A stretch of 64,000 bases of DNA, taken from assembly GCA_947652605.1 (NCBI GenBank), contig OX393577.1:51435494-51499493 (forward strand), in the 5' to 3' direction. The notes under the pieces were generated by a model that was given only the letters and a program-made list of their open reading frames with translations, was not told the origin of the DNA and did no database searches. The position numbers and the translations under genes are program-made. Below, one piece after another: positions 43,410 through 55,385 of this stretch (position 1 is its first letter; every line of letters begins with the position of its first letter). The stretch comes from Elmis aenea (taxonomy: Eukaryota; Arthropoda; Insecta; Coleoptera; Elmidae).

Positions 43410-46161
43410 AAGGAGAATGGGACTACATAAACAAACGACTACTGAAAATAGTAATACAAAGAGAACGAAATGATATACTGACAATTATCATTGTATATGC
43501 CCCTAACGAGGATGCTAAAGCAGAAGAAAAGAATACTTTCTGGATAGATCTACAAGAAACGATACAGGATTACACAGGAAAATTAATTATATTAGGGGAT
43601 TTTAACTCGCGAGTTGGAAATCAGCACAAAAAGTGGGAGGGGGTAATAGGACAATACGGAGAACAAACCATGAATAATAACGGAAAAAGATTTTTAGGGT
43701 TTTGTAATGATAACAACTTAATGATAATGAACACATATTATAACCACAAAGAAATACACAAAATTACAAGAGAAGTACCGCAAAGAAACGAAAAGTCAAT
43801 TATAGATTACGTAGTAATAGCAAGAGAAAATAAGAGGGATCTAAAAGACGTGAGAGTCAAAAGAGGATACGAAATCGGCAGTGACCACTACTTACTAGAA
43901 GCTAAATTCAGACAAGCCAAAAATAAAGAAACAAGCCAAAACCCAATAAGTATTGACACGAAGAGTAAAACTAGAAGTTACAAATTAAGAAATAATGAAC
44001 TAAAAGAAAAATATTCAAGGGAAGTTGATAAAAACATAAAATGCCTTAGTGTAACAGGGCAAAATAAAAATGTGAATTATCTATGGGAAAAGTTTAAACA
44101 AATAATCACAAAAGTAGCAATAGAAATTTGTGGTGTGATAAAGAAAGGAGACAACAGAAAAAAGACGAGCTGGTGGAGTGCAGATATTAAGAAAGAGGTA
44201 AAACAAAAGAAAAAACTATGGAAAATATACATACAGAGTAAAACCCAGCAACAATACGAGGTATATACAAAACAAAGAAATAAAGTTAAGAACCTGGTAA
44301 AAGAAGCTAAACAAAAATCTTGGAATGAGTTTGGGCAGAAGCTTGAAGAGAATAGCAAAGAAAATCAAAAACTTTTTTACAAAGCGCTTAAAAATATGAG
44401 AAATAAACCAGAAGTAAAAGTGAAATCTATAAAGGATCGAAATGGACAATTAATAACTAACGGAAAATGCATTATGGATAGGTGGGAAGAATACTTTTAC
44501 GAATTACTCAACAATGAAAGGCATGAGCAAAAGGAGGATATAAGAAACGAAGAAAATATGAACTTAACCCAAATACAAGAAACAACTGAAATTATAACAG
44601 AAACTGAATTACAGAAGGCACTCGACAAATTGAAAATAGGAAAAGCTGCCGGAGAAGATGAAATAGACTCCGAACTGCTAAAATACCTAGGACCTACTAG
44701 AAAGGAAAAATTCCTTGAAATACTAAACTTGGCCTGGAGAACAAAAAGCATACCTAACGAATGGAACATGTCTATTATACACCCGATATACAAAAGAGGA
44801 GACCCAAAAGACTGCAGCAATTATCGGGGAATATCACTATTATGCACTGCACTAAAGGTTTATGAAAGCATTATTGAAAACAAAGTAAGAAACATAGTAG
44901 AAACACAATTAGCAGATGAACAAAGCGGCTTTAGACCAGCTCATAGTGTACATGACCACATATTCACAATTCAGCAGATCATAGAAAAAACACTAAGGAA
45001 GGTAGAAAATGTGTACCTAGGATTCATAGATATGGAAAAGGCTTTCGATATGGTGAACAGAGAAGAAATATGGAACGCCTTGAAGAACAAAGGAGTAAAT
45101 ACTGATATACTAGAGACAGTCAAAAGTCTATACAGAACAACACGTAACAAAGTACGAACATGTAACCAAACCTCGGGACATTTTGTAAATAAATATGGAG
45201 TACGGCAAGGAGGAGTACTAAGCCCGCTACTATTTATAAGCCTAATTGATGAAGTTATAAAACAAACCTGGAACCAAACGACGAAATACACAATAGGTTT
45301 TCACAATCTAAAACAAGTCCAAGTACAAGCTTGTGTATTCGCAGATGATGTTGTGCTGGTCGCTAAAAACGAAAAAGAACTTGAGAATAATATTAATGTG
45401 TGGGCCCAGATAATGAAAAACTATAACTTATTAGTGAATAAGAAAAAAACAAAAGTAATGGCTATCTCAAATAAAGAAAAGAAAATCAACATCAGACTCG
45501 GAGAAGAAATGTTAGAACAAGTAGAGGAATTCAAGTATCTTGGAATAATTATAAACAGTAAAGGAACACAAGAAAATGAAATAGGAAACAGGATAAAAAC
45601 AGCAACAAGAACATACAACGCCATATATAAGAATTTTTTGAATAAAAAGGAGATATCAAGTGAAACAAAAATAACAGTATACAACACAATCTACATACCA
45701 ATTTTAATATATGGTGCTGAGAATTGGTTACTGAATAAAGGACAAGAGAATAGACTACAGGCTGCAGAAATGCGGTACCTACGAAAGGTGGAAGGGGTAA
45801 AAAGAACAGATAAAATAAGAAACGAATACATAAGAAAGAGAAAAACTTAAAATGAAATCACTGACAAGTAAAATAGAGGAAAAGAAATTAAAGTGGACAG
45901 GCCACTTAATACGAATGGACAGCACAAGGCAAGTCAAGAAAGTATGGGAAGCCAGAAAAATAGGCAAAAACAGAAGGGGACGACCCAGAACAACATGGAA
46001 CAGCAGCGTAGTGGAGGCAATAAAACGTAGAGGAAAAACATGGGAAGAAGCAAAAGTATTGGCCAGGGACCGAAAGGGGTGGCGTAGCTTTGTCGAAGGA
46101 AAAAAGTGAAGGAACAAACCTCGACACCTACGGGTACAAGAGGACAACGATGATGATGATG
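43410..46161 (+). mobile_element. RTE-like LINE, 5'-truncated, recent
   Basis: Flanked by ATAGAGTAT at 43401-43409 and 46162-46170. It ends in a (GAT)n tail, GATGATGATGAT. The 5' end falls inside the endonuclease domain, as expected of incomplete reverse transcription. It is inserted in the hAT noncoding region left of the transposase stop. Its A-rich plus strand contrasts with its surroundings. Confidence 0.93.
43411..46109 (+). pseudogene. LINE endonuclease-reverse transcriptase ORF, one frameshift
   Basis: Open from 43411 (no native start; first internal ATG 43670) to 45850, then continuing after a one-base shift in 45852-46109. Endonuclease part: VYAPNEDAKAEEKNTFW, LGDFNSRVG (about 43594) and IGSDHYLLEAKF (SDH at 43879-43887), so the C-terminal half of the EEP nuclease is present and the N-terminal catalytic residues are lost. 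Reverse transcriptase: NEWNMSIIHPIYKRGDPKDC, NYRGISLL, FRPAHSVHDHIFTIQQII, LGFIDMEKAFDMV, GVRQGGVLSPLLF, and the catalytic FADDVVLV at 45338. C-terminus: EMRYLRKVEGVKRTDKIRNE, LKWTGHLIRMD, RRGRPRTTW. The shift lies in an A-rich run near 45840-45850. Otherwise intact over ~890 codons, so a young copy. Confidence 0.93.
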
Positions 46162-46295
46162 ATAGAGTATGTAATGGAATTAATTACATAAAACACTACA
46201 TAAGTAGGTACTAAGTAGTATACTTAAAACAAAACGGATTTACTCTTATTATAAATTCTTAAATTCTTAACAAAATAAAATAAGCAAACATAATA

Positions 46296-47495
46296 TTAAA
46301 ATTTTACTTTTCTGGCTTTTATGCTAGCAAATTTATCAATAATTTCTTTATTTATTTATAAAAAATTCGTAGAACATGGTTACATTTTCAAATACACACT
46401 CTAAATTGTTGGCACAAATAAAATTTAATATGTCAATTGTATCTGAATAAGTATTAAGATCTACAAAGTCACCAAAAAACCTTTAATTCATCAAATAATT
46501 CTAATGCACTTATATCCTTGTCTGTACCATCCGTAAGCATACTTCCGATATCGTTACAATGTTTTCTAAAAATTTCTTTGTCTATATTTTTTATCTCTTT
46601 GATATCGTAAAAAAATTAAAATTATCATTGTGATTTTTAAGTTGGCTAAATCTTTCTTCTAAAGAGTTCAGTACTGTAGTATTTAAAATAACATTGAAAA
46701 AAAGATATTTTAAATTTATCTTTAGGACCAATCGGTGTTTCATCGGCAGATTCGTAACTAAATTGTTTCTTTATATTACGTCTTCGTACATTTTTTGACG
46801 AAATAAATTTTGGTGCAATTTCTAACTCTGTAGCTAGTTCTTTTGCAGATTCTAAAATTTCTGTTCTTAATTCCTTTATGATACATATTAATTCGTCTAA
46901 TGCAACTAATGCACTTTTTAAATGCTGCTTAACACCTTGTAACATTTTACTTACCACATTTAATCTGTTAAATACTTCATACTATAAAATAGTAGAACAA
47001 ATAAATTTAAAATTTTTAATTTTTTTAGCTAAACTTTGTGCCTCATGTCGACTTTGTAGTCGTTATTATTATTATCAAAAATGTCTATTAATGCGTCGTA
47101 TATTTTCGTATCTTAATGGTCGCAGTGCTTCAACTCTAGATTCCAATCTAGTTGCAGATAAAGGTTTTAATGTTAATTTTGATAAATTGTTTTTTAAAAT
47201 GTCCCACGTTTTAGTAGAACTAAGTACTAAAAAAAAAAATTAAAGTTCTTGAATAAAGCCAAAAAAAACTAATTGTTTCGACATTCATTTTTGCGGCATC
47301 ATTCACAACTAAATTCAACGAATGCGCAGGCACGGAATAAAGAAAGCCCTGGGATTTAAATTTTGAATATGCTTTTGAACTCCTTTATTTTTACCTGTCA
47401 TATTTGCGCCGTTATCGTAGCCTTGTCCTCTCATATCACTTATATTAAAATTGAAATCACAGAGCTTTGCCCACTCTCTGATTAGCCGAGTTCTG
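46296..47495 (-). pseudogene. hAT transposase (ZMYM1-like), broken
   Basis: Minus strand in order: DFNFNISDMRGQGYDNGANM and TGKNKGVQKHI (RNase-H-like core), NPRAFFIPCL, VVNDAAKMN, SATRLESRVEALRPLRYENI, HEAQSLAKKIKNFKFICSTI, then ORF 46646-46957 with KMLQGVKQHLKSALVALDEL, AKELATELEIAPKFISSKNV and RRRNIKKQFSYES. After that HCNDIGSMLTDGTDKDISAL and the final DKFASIKARKVKF with a stop at 46296-46298. This is the usual domain order of ZMYM1-like hAT transposases. The hATC block is missing by deletion, the N-terminus (TTF-type finger) is absent, and there are several shifts. Inactive. Confidence 0.88.
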
Positions 47496-47732
47496 TGTCG
47501 GCGCGCGGTTCAAATTTAGCCTCATCCATACTGGCACGTGTTTTAAATTTATTTTTATACTAGCTTATTTAAAATAAAATTCATTTTGACATTAAATTTG
47601 GTTGACATTTTAAAATTTTAAAAACAGCACACATTTTATTTAAATAAATAATCCTGTAAGGCGCCCCCTTAAGGGGGTGCCCTGATGCTGTGCATCACTT
47701 GCATCATGCCTTGGGCCGGCCTTGACGTTTCC

Positions 47733-48240
47733 CATTTGTTGCATATGACCCAGCTATGTTTTGTTATACTGGTTGTACTTTTAGGTTTTTCTCAACGGGT
47801 TTTACCTATTTCCAATTTTACCCGTCCTACACGCTTTAACTTTTTTTTGTCATTGTCCATGATTTGCATCCATAGGATTAAACACTGTTTGGTAGATGTC
47901 CACCCTACTTCTTTTAGGACTGGTTTCTTTATCGCCATAAATACTAGCTACTGAGCCTATTCTTTCGTCTATATTTTTATTACACCATACGTAGGTGCAC
48001 TTCTAGGTATTTATAGCTTTTTACTTGTTTTTATTGTATTCTAGTCTTAGTTTGTATTTAATCTCCTTCGCGCTTATGGCCATAGTTTTGGTTTCTTCTT
48101 TACTTCTTTTTATAACGTGCTTAATTAATTTCCCGTGTGTGACTTCCATATAATGCATTAATTCTTCTGGAAATTTTCTCTGGCGTCGCCATATTGTCTG
48201 CGAAAATTAACTCGTTAAATATTATATTTTCTATTTTTAG
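47733..48240 (-). pseudogene. RTE-like LINE body fragment beyond the hAT
   Basis: Minus-strand pieces: ELIFADNMATP (degenerate FADD block, last D to N), ERISRRINALYGSHTREI, KSYKYLEVHLRM (the FKYLG block), and KSWTMTKK (the C.SWT[ML]T block). These precede the tail at 42970-43237 and join it once the hAT is removed. Heavily decayed. The inverted copy is at 57180-57655. Confidence 0.7.
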
Positions 48241-48661
48241 TATCGGAACCTAAAGGGTTTTTAAACGTTGCATGCTTTTATTGCCATCATCCATTACTAT
48301 CAAGAATTTAAAAATTAAAAGAAATTTAATTTCCAGCAGTAGTATGGAAACAGAGTCAAAATTTTCTGAATAAAAACCTGCTTTAAAAGATTCTTTGAAC
48401 GTTTAGGAGCTCAAAAGGTTGGCAACATTTTAAGCTTACACTTCTCTAATCATCAGATACCTGTAAAAAGAAACAGTGAAAATAATTTTACAAATTTACA
48501 CCATCATAAATGTATTACGACTTTTCGCCGCAACTTAAAGGTTTTAAAAGTATTTTATTTCAGCAGAATTATTATGTTGTTAATTATGAATATTTATACA
48601 TCCCCCTTTGCAATTATCTGGTTTGTGAATGAAGTGTGGAATGTTTTCCAGGAAACAAGTC

Positions 48662-49613
48662 AATTACATACCGCTAAGTTAATCACAGTACATCGTGTTA
48701 TAAGCGTAGGCAATTTATTAACCAAATTAATGTATAACTCGTTATAAAATTAAATAGGGAAACATACGGACGTGCTTTAGTTTTGAAATGATTTTTCCGT
48801 TATAAACTTTCACATTAAGTTAAGGATATATTTCCGTCAAACAAATTAAAAAAGTATCCTACCGTTTATCCTATAATTAATTTAAAACTGTTAAAGGTGT
48901 AATGTCCGGTTCAGCTTCTGGGTATGGCATTCAGTAACACACTGTAGCATTTGCTACGCAAAGTTATTTAAAGTTCGTTAGCAAGCATATTTTGTAAATA
49001 GTAACTAGGTAGAAATATTTTTAACCGGCGGGGTTATTGTACAATTCTGCATAAAATGCAATATTTAATATATGTTGGAAGTAAATTTCATTTGAGAGTT
49101 TTTAAATAGATGTTAATTATTTGCAAGGTTTTTAGAACTAAAGCAATTACATACCGATTTTCATTGAGGAATATTTTTAAACAACTTAATGAAAACATTC
49201 GTGCAACTTCTTTATTGAATAAGGTTCATACGTAATTTCTTTGCTCTAAATATGATCGCTAGTCTCAGTTTTATAGTTTTTTATAAGCCTGAGTTATTGC
49301 ATCTTAAAACTCAACAGACTATTTTACTAAATCCTGTAATATATATTCCTTTATATTAATGCGTAACCTTCAACAGGCGTGATAAAAATTTATTGCAAGA
49401 TCATCTACTTAGAACCGTTACAGTTTGTGTCATAGATATTGTAGGCGAGTGTTTAATTTAAATAAAATATAATTACAATAATACTGAGTTGTAAGATCCA
49501 ATACTTTTGATTAAGTTTAATAGAGTACATAGAAATATTTCTTGTTCTTGCAGTAAATTGCTTCTAGACGTAGTTATTTGAATTAAATATTAGCATGGAA
49601 ATATTTTTATATA
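48662..49613. other. Unannotated AT-rich sequence
   Basis: Nothing recognised after the duplication border. Confidence 0.35.
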
Positions 49614-51475
49614 TAAGGGTGTTTGAAATTCGTGTTTAAACGTGAGAATCTCGCTTATTATAATAGCTAGAGTATAGGTTTTAATTATTAAAGCTGCTAA
49701 ATTTGGTGCTTATTAATAAGTCGAAAAAAATTAAAAATATCCTAAACGGTATTTGAAAAAATTTGGAAAAACCGGAAAATACAATTTTTAAAAATCTTCT
49801 ATTACTCTTTTGGAGTATATTTCAAATGTGTAAACACATTGTCTAAGCAACTTTTTAAGCCTAATCGGACTCAATAATTTTATTCGTTTTTGTTTTATAC
49901 AAACCAACTTTATTTGTTCTTACGGGCGCAATTTTGCTATTTACCAATTCAAATTGAATTTTTTTTTTTAAGTTCGTTGTGTGTCACCCGTGATATTTTA
50001 CATCTACGGTCAATGTCAAATTTGCAATATTGCACTTTGGACAACAACCACTATAAATCAGGCAGTCTGGTCGTTGTATTGTTACCATGACAACCAATCA
50101 ACAAACTAAAAATATTGAAAGCCCATTACTTGCCATCGTAATAAACTGTGGCGTACGCAAGGGGGGAATTGAGGGGATAAATCTCTTCCCGAAAGTTTGA
50201 AAAGAACTAAAATTATAATTACCACATTTCAAAATTGCTTGACAGGCTGCTTTTCCATACATATCAAATATATTATGTTTGTTTATTTTACCCATAAAGG
50301 CTATATTTGGGTACGGTTGACCTCGAAAATTTAAAAAAAAAAATGCCCATGGCGCTGTTACCCGGGGGGCTGGGACCCCCCGCAGCTCTTTCTTGGGACA
50401 CTTTTTGTGTCTAGCACCCATAGATCATTTCCATCTGTTCCAATACGGAATTTAAAACCGATCTCTGATTAGTTCATGAACCGGTTTATTCGCATGCGTG
50501 AACTATGTACTAATAAATGTATTGCCCAGTAAAAGCCGTTGTTGGAACGCTTTTACGATTGGCCTAACTGCAAATGACATTTGCGTCTATTGGGTTCATA
50601 CAAATGTACGCATCGCTAGGGTAAACATCTTAAGAATTTAGCACTCAGTGGGGTTGGGAAGCGATGCATAGCTATTATAGCTGAGCTCACGTTAGTTATG
50701 AACAGCGCTGGTACACGCTCTCATCCAAGAACTGTTCTGACCGTACACTGACTAGTTCATGTATCAATTTTGTTATGTTGGAACAGCCGACTAAACCGTC
50801 CGGTGAACTATCAGAGACTGTGTTGGAACGCGATATTGATACTGCGCAAACTCTGATAGTGCGGCTCACTGTCAGTAAGCGTGTTGGAACAAACACCTAT
50901 AATTGCACCGTTACCATGCAAATTAAAACAATATCCCTCCCTTAAATATTTTTCTGCCTACTAAATGAACTGTAATAACGAAGAAAAATGCGATATGCTG
51001 CAAATTTTCTACATTGGATAGGAATTCTACTTATTTAGTACAAAGATATCCGGAAAAAAAATGTCTATGTCTTAGGTGAATATGTATAAACCATGTCAAT
51101 ATCATATCACAAAACTTTAAAGAACGGTATAATATTTTTAATATTAACATAAACCTTATAAAACTAAAACGAACTAAAGGAAATGTTCAAATGAATTTTC
51201 TCCTTTTGCAATGCATAACCGCAAACGTTTCACAATATTACTGACAATTTTGTGCTAAACAACTAGAATTCTTAGTCAATGAATAAAAATTTCGCAGCAT
51301 ATCGAGATTTTTTTCGTGATTAAGTTCATTTATAAGAATTTATTTCGATGACAAGTATAAGGCTTTCAAAATTTTTAGTTTGTTGATTCGTGGTCATGGT
51401 AACGACACAAACTACAACGACCAGACTACCTGATTTTATAGTGATTTTTGTCCAAAATGCAATTTACAAACTTGT
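49614..51475. mobile_element. Composite CAGGGTG-family relic with inverted arms
   Basis: 49614-49950 is a diverged copy of an arm of the 34621-35425 element (GAGAATCTCGCTTATTATAA, GCTGCTAAATTTGGTGCT, GCGCAATTTTGCTATTTAC). 50022-50124 is mirrored at 51371-51472 (AGTCTGGTCGTTGTA with its inverse TACAACGACCAGACTA; GTTACCATGACAACC with GGTCATGGTAAC). Between lie a hAT-like scrap starting CTGTGGCGTACGCAAGGGGG (50150) and a miniature at 50422-50901. AGTTTGAGAAACACTG at 51478-51493 is another hAT-type end. Confidence 0.5.
50422..50901. mobile_element. Inverted-repeat element, copy 2 of the 27.5 kb family
   Basis: Shares GCCTAACTGCAAATGACATT, GTAAACATCT and GAACTAT/ACTAGTTCATG words with 27461-28153. 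It ends TGTTGGAACAAACACC and has CTGTTCCAATACGG at left. It lacks the internal 250-bp foldback of copy 1. GTTGGAACGC- and GTTGGAACA-type words recur four times in the right half. Confidence 0.6.
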
Positions 51476-51493
51476 AAGTTTGAGAAACACTGG

Positions 51494-52863
51494 TCTAGAC
51501 AAATTTAAAAAGAGCGCAATATACAAAAACAACAATAATCAATGCATGTTTTTATTCACTTGAAAAGAAGCGCGAAAAAAAAACGAACGATCTTACATTT
51601 AAATCTGTTTAGTAGGCGAGGAATTTGATTCGTTTATATCAAAAAATCACTCTATTGATTTCAAACCAATCCTGCCAAATTTAAATAAGTGAATAAATAC
51701 CATCAACATAACAATCCACAACGAAGTTCAGCGATCAATATTCAAACAATAAAATCAAGTTGTAATAATTTTACATAAATCAAATTTATGAGCTTTAATA
51801 ATTGATTGAGGTTTCGGGTTAACCAAGAGAATTGCAGCTCCAAATATTACCTACTCAAATTGACCTATGCATAACAAAGTTATTTGTACATTTAGTAGAG
51901 GGTTACATACAAATATGTCGTCTAACGGAATTTACGGACGTGTAACACACCAGCAGATGGCGCAAACTATTATTGACAAACGTGAAGTTGTAACTCAAGT
52001 ACCACTTACGGAATTTACAATAACTTTAAGGCCTCAAGCAAAGCCGATACATTTACTAGTTGAGAAATATCGCTCGTTGTTTTGCATTTATTACGGGTAG
52101 AAAGATAAAGCAAATATTTAGATTGTAAGCATTGTTTTACATTGAGTGTGCAAATAAAAATCTCGTTATAACATGAGGGTAACATAAATAATCTCTGATC
52201 TTTGTTGCAGGTAAGCATCACTTCCTCCTTGCAAATATCGATGATCCCACATCGTAACTGATACATACATTCTACAACTATTACATTCCAAGTTATTACT
52301 GTAAGTACGCAATATACACATAGTTTTATGAAGTAACAAGCTACTAATTATCTAAGTGGGCTTGGAGTAAAGACTAATTAAAATACAAAACGTGGCTTTC
52401 TTAGTTGTGTTAAGGTAATGTGTTGTTAACATTTGCTAACGTAATTGAAGTAATGCGTAGATAATAGACCTGAATGCAAATAAGCATAATATAATTGGTA
52501 TTATAATATCCATTACCTTCATGTGCGTGTCCTGTTACAACAAGAATATTTAAATGATTGAACTGTCGCTCGGGAAATAAATTATTAACTTAATCGACTG
52601 TTTTTTTGCATAAACATAACTATTTCCGATGATTAATTGTTATACTACAAAGCTCTGCAGTTTAATTTTATGTATTACTTGCCTGCTTAAGACGTTATTA
52701 GCATAAATTATTTTATTTAAATAATTGGTATAGGAATACTCAAAATGCCAACAGTTTTTTCATTAATTGAAACTATGTTGTAATTGATTAAAACGCAACA
52801 AAATTCCTCTATCACACACTTTTTGCATTTTTTATAAAAGCAATAGTTATAAGAGTATTTATA
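51494..52863. other. Unannotated AT-rich sequence
   Basis: No recognised gene. The frames at 51867-52100 (+) and 52015-52266 (-) overlap and show no family motif. Confidence 0.35.
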
Positions 52864-53182
52864 AAGAGTGTCCCAATTTAAGGCTTAACATGGGAATCTC
52901 GCTAATTTTAAGATATACCAAGTCAACTAAATAAATTATTACTTTTTGAGTACATGATCGGATTCAGAATTAAATTCTCCGAATCAAGAAAAAAATGTAT
53001 ACTATGTAATTTAAAAAAAAACAGTTGCCTATCGCGGATTTGACATACGTCATCGTAGAGGTAACAAAAACACATCACTTTATAGAGAATTTCTCGCTGA
53101 TTTCAAATATATAAAGGTTGTTGGGGTTATTCTCAATACTTATAAAGTTATAGGGGTGCGGCAGTCAAACTGAATCACCCGG
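52864..53182. mobile_element. Hybrid CAGGGTG element (short)
   Basis: The left 90 bp resemble the outer arm of the 38157 element (GTGTCCCAATTTAAGG, TGGGAATCTCGCTAATTTTA, CCAAGTCAACTAAATAAATTATT-like). The right part, 52952-53182, is the arm of the transposase-bearing element (TATCGCGGATTTGACATACG, GTCAAACTGAATCACCCGG). So the two ends are of different subfamilies. The same arrangement occurs at 60305-62765. Confidence 0.65.
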
Positions 53183-53325
53183 TATAGAGTAAAACGGTGC
53201 ATCTATTAACGACTTATCAAATTAAAATAAAAGTTAGGACTAGAAAAAGTTGTTACGCGACTACAATCATTTGTAAATACGCGATATTTAGCACATACCA
53301 GTAATATAAACAGGAAACGCTAGGA

Positions 53326-54064
53326 CAGTGATGTCCAACCTATTTGAGGCTGGGGGCTACTTTAGCTACTTCAAAATGTTGTCGGGGGTTACTTAATCGC
53401 AGTCATCCCCCCTCTCCCTGCATGGTAAAAATAAACAAAACTCAAAAATTAGGCATTTTACAAAGAGAAATTTTAATAAATACATTTCTAATATATTTGT
53501 AATTCGTGTGAGACTTGCTACTGCTACTGCATATTAACTGATAGTGTTTTAAAATCTGGTTCGTAAAGAGATATTGTTTTTTTCAAGCAATCAATGAAAT
53601 GTTTATCGGTAAGACCTCATCTATGTTTTGTTTTGATGATATTAAGCTGCGAAAATGCCACTTCGCAGAGGTATAAAGAAGCGAAAAATAAGTTTAGCTT
53701 TTTCGCACATTTGACAAGATTCTGATCTATGACGGGGTCTGTTGGTTACCAAAAACCATCATTTCCAATAGCTTTTAGTAATTTTTTACATAAGTGAAGC
53801 TTATGTTAAAATACCAAAAATAATATCTAATAGTTGTCCGATTGCCTTTAGATCCTGAAAACGTCTATCAAATATATTTTTAAGCGATTGAAGATCATCA
53901 ATGTACCTATTTGGCTAATAATGTTGATCATTGTCTTCTGTCATCTTTTTTATCGATAGAAAATGCTCGTATATAAACGTTTTTAAAAGAGAAATTTTTA
54001 ACTGCAACTTCTGCTTGCGTACCGCCTTAACATAGCCTCACGGGCTACCGGTTGGACATCACTG
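53326..54064. mobile_element. Non-autonomous hAT element, copy 2
   Basis: Ends CAGTGATGTCCAACC and GGTTGGACATCACTG, with an exact 8-bp duplication CGCTAGGA (53318-53325 and 54065-54072). Sister of 2614-3412 in the same orientation, better preserved at the ends. Non-coding. Confidence 0.95.
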
Positions 54065-54072
54065 CGCTAGGA

Positions 54073-55361
54073 CATGCCAAATTTCATTATGACATAAAAC
54101 ACACCTTATTTAAAATATTTGCGGAATATTATTGTTTAAAAATTAACAGAACTACAGTTCCTAAATTTGGTTTGATAAAGCGTTTAATTTTGCATGTTAA
54201 AGTTAAATTTTAAACTTAACAACAACTGCAAATGAGCGCTGGTAATCGATTTTTAGAAAGGCAAGGCAAATTATGTTTAGCTTATACGTCTCTAAATCCA
54301 TTAAAATCGTAAATTTGCAAATCTTTTTTCAAATTCAAGCGCCACCAACGTGTTTTAATCTTTTAAAGAGAGTTCCTAAAAAATAGTGCTATATTATTTT
54401 TGTTATATTCTTCATCTAATTCTGTAAAATTCTAGTCAGTATTACGACTATGGTTTATTATATTCATTATGTTTGTTTTATAATCAATATTAGTTCAATT
54501 ACGTTTATTGCATAATTTTATGATAAGCCAAAGAAAATTACAACTTTTTTAATATTTAAAGTTGAAGCATTTAAATCGTTTTCCTTTTGGACTTAATTAG
54601 GACTTTTATAGGTTCATGAAACAGCTTTAATTAGTGAATTCCAACTTCAAACAAAATTGTACAATGTTCTGAATTAAATTTCGCCGTTTGACTAAATTCA
54701 GGCACATTAAAATATTTGGGAACAAAGTTAAATTGTACATAATCATGCGCCGATGTACTTCTATGTTAAAAATCTAGTTTCTGTTTGATGCGGTTTTATT
54801 TTTAATGGAGCGTGTCTGCCTGCGTATTTAATTACTGGGACTTCATCGACTGAGAATAAATTTCAATCAGGTTTTTTTAGTAGCTAAGCTCCCACCGGGA
54901 TAACATTACGAGTATTAATATTTATAAAATATTATAGAGAACGTATCACAAGTTCATTATAGAAACATACAGTTCTACCAGTACTAACAGATAAAATCTT
55001 TTTAGCGTGTTAGCAAAATTAATATCTCTTTAATGTGATTGATTATTAATATAACGAATTTAGGCTCAGGCAACATTTTTTTTGTCAATTAATAACAAAC
55101 AAATGAAACATAAAACTTAAATATCACCCAATATAAATCTTTATTTTGAAGGTGTAAGGTCCACACAAGAAAAAAATTATTTGTCAACAAATTATTTTTG
55201 TATTTGTTCCAAAATATTTAGAGGATCACTAAATTTTTTAAAAACAATTATTGCATTTTACATATACATATGTACTTGTTTTTTCTTGTAAAATACACAA
55301 AATCTCTTTTTCTTGAATTAAAGAAATCACAGGGTCGTGCAGTTCTTATTGGAACACCCTG
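54073..55361. other. Unannotated AT-rich sequence
   Basis: No gene. It ends with a solo GGAACACCCTG at 55351-55361 followed by TA, a CAGGGTG-type right end without a visible partner. Confidence 0.4.
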
Positions 55362-55385
55362 TATGTGCCATGAGTTGGTTTAGAA

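Larger units (their letters stand above)
43238..47724 (-). mobile_element. hAT element (ZMYM1-like), split by a LINE
   Basis: Ends CAGGGACGGCTCTAGG and (inverse) CAAGGCCGGCCCAAGG match at 12 of 16. An exact 8-bp duplication ACGTTTCC lies at 43230-43237 and 47725-47732. The empty site is preserved in the inverted copy near 57645-57660, which confirms both borders. A minus-strand transposase lies at 46296-47495. GC-rich GGCGCCC blocks sit inside both ends. Without the LINE it is ~1.7 kb, so internally deleted. Confidence 0.95.
42077..48661. repeat. Inverted duplication, unit A (interrupted by hAT)
   Basis: 42077-43237 plus 47733-48661 is repeated in reverse orientation at 56715-58775. Both copies carry the same SINE, LINE fragments and flanking unique DNA. 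Unit A holds the hAT at 43238-47724; unit B has the empty site (ACGTTTCCCATTTG read inverted). Arms are ~2.06 kb, with ~8.05 kb between them. Confidence 0.9.

Noticed and set aside
43978..46147. Several minus-strand ORFs of 73-122 codons
   Set aside because: Shadows of the A-rich plus-strand LINE frame; F/S/L-rich translations without motif.
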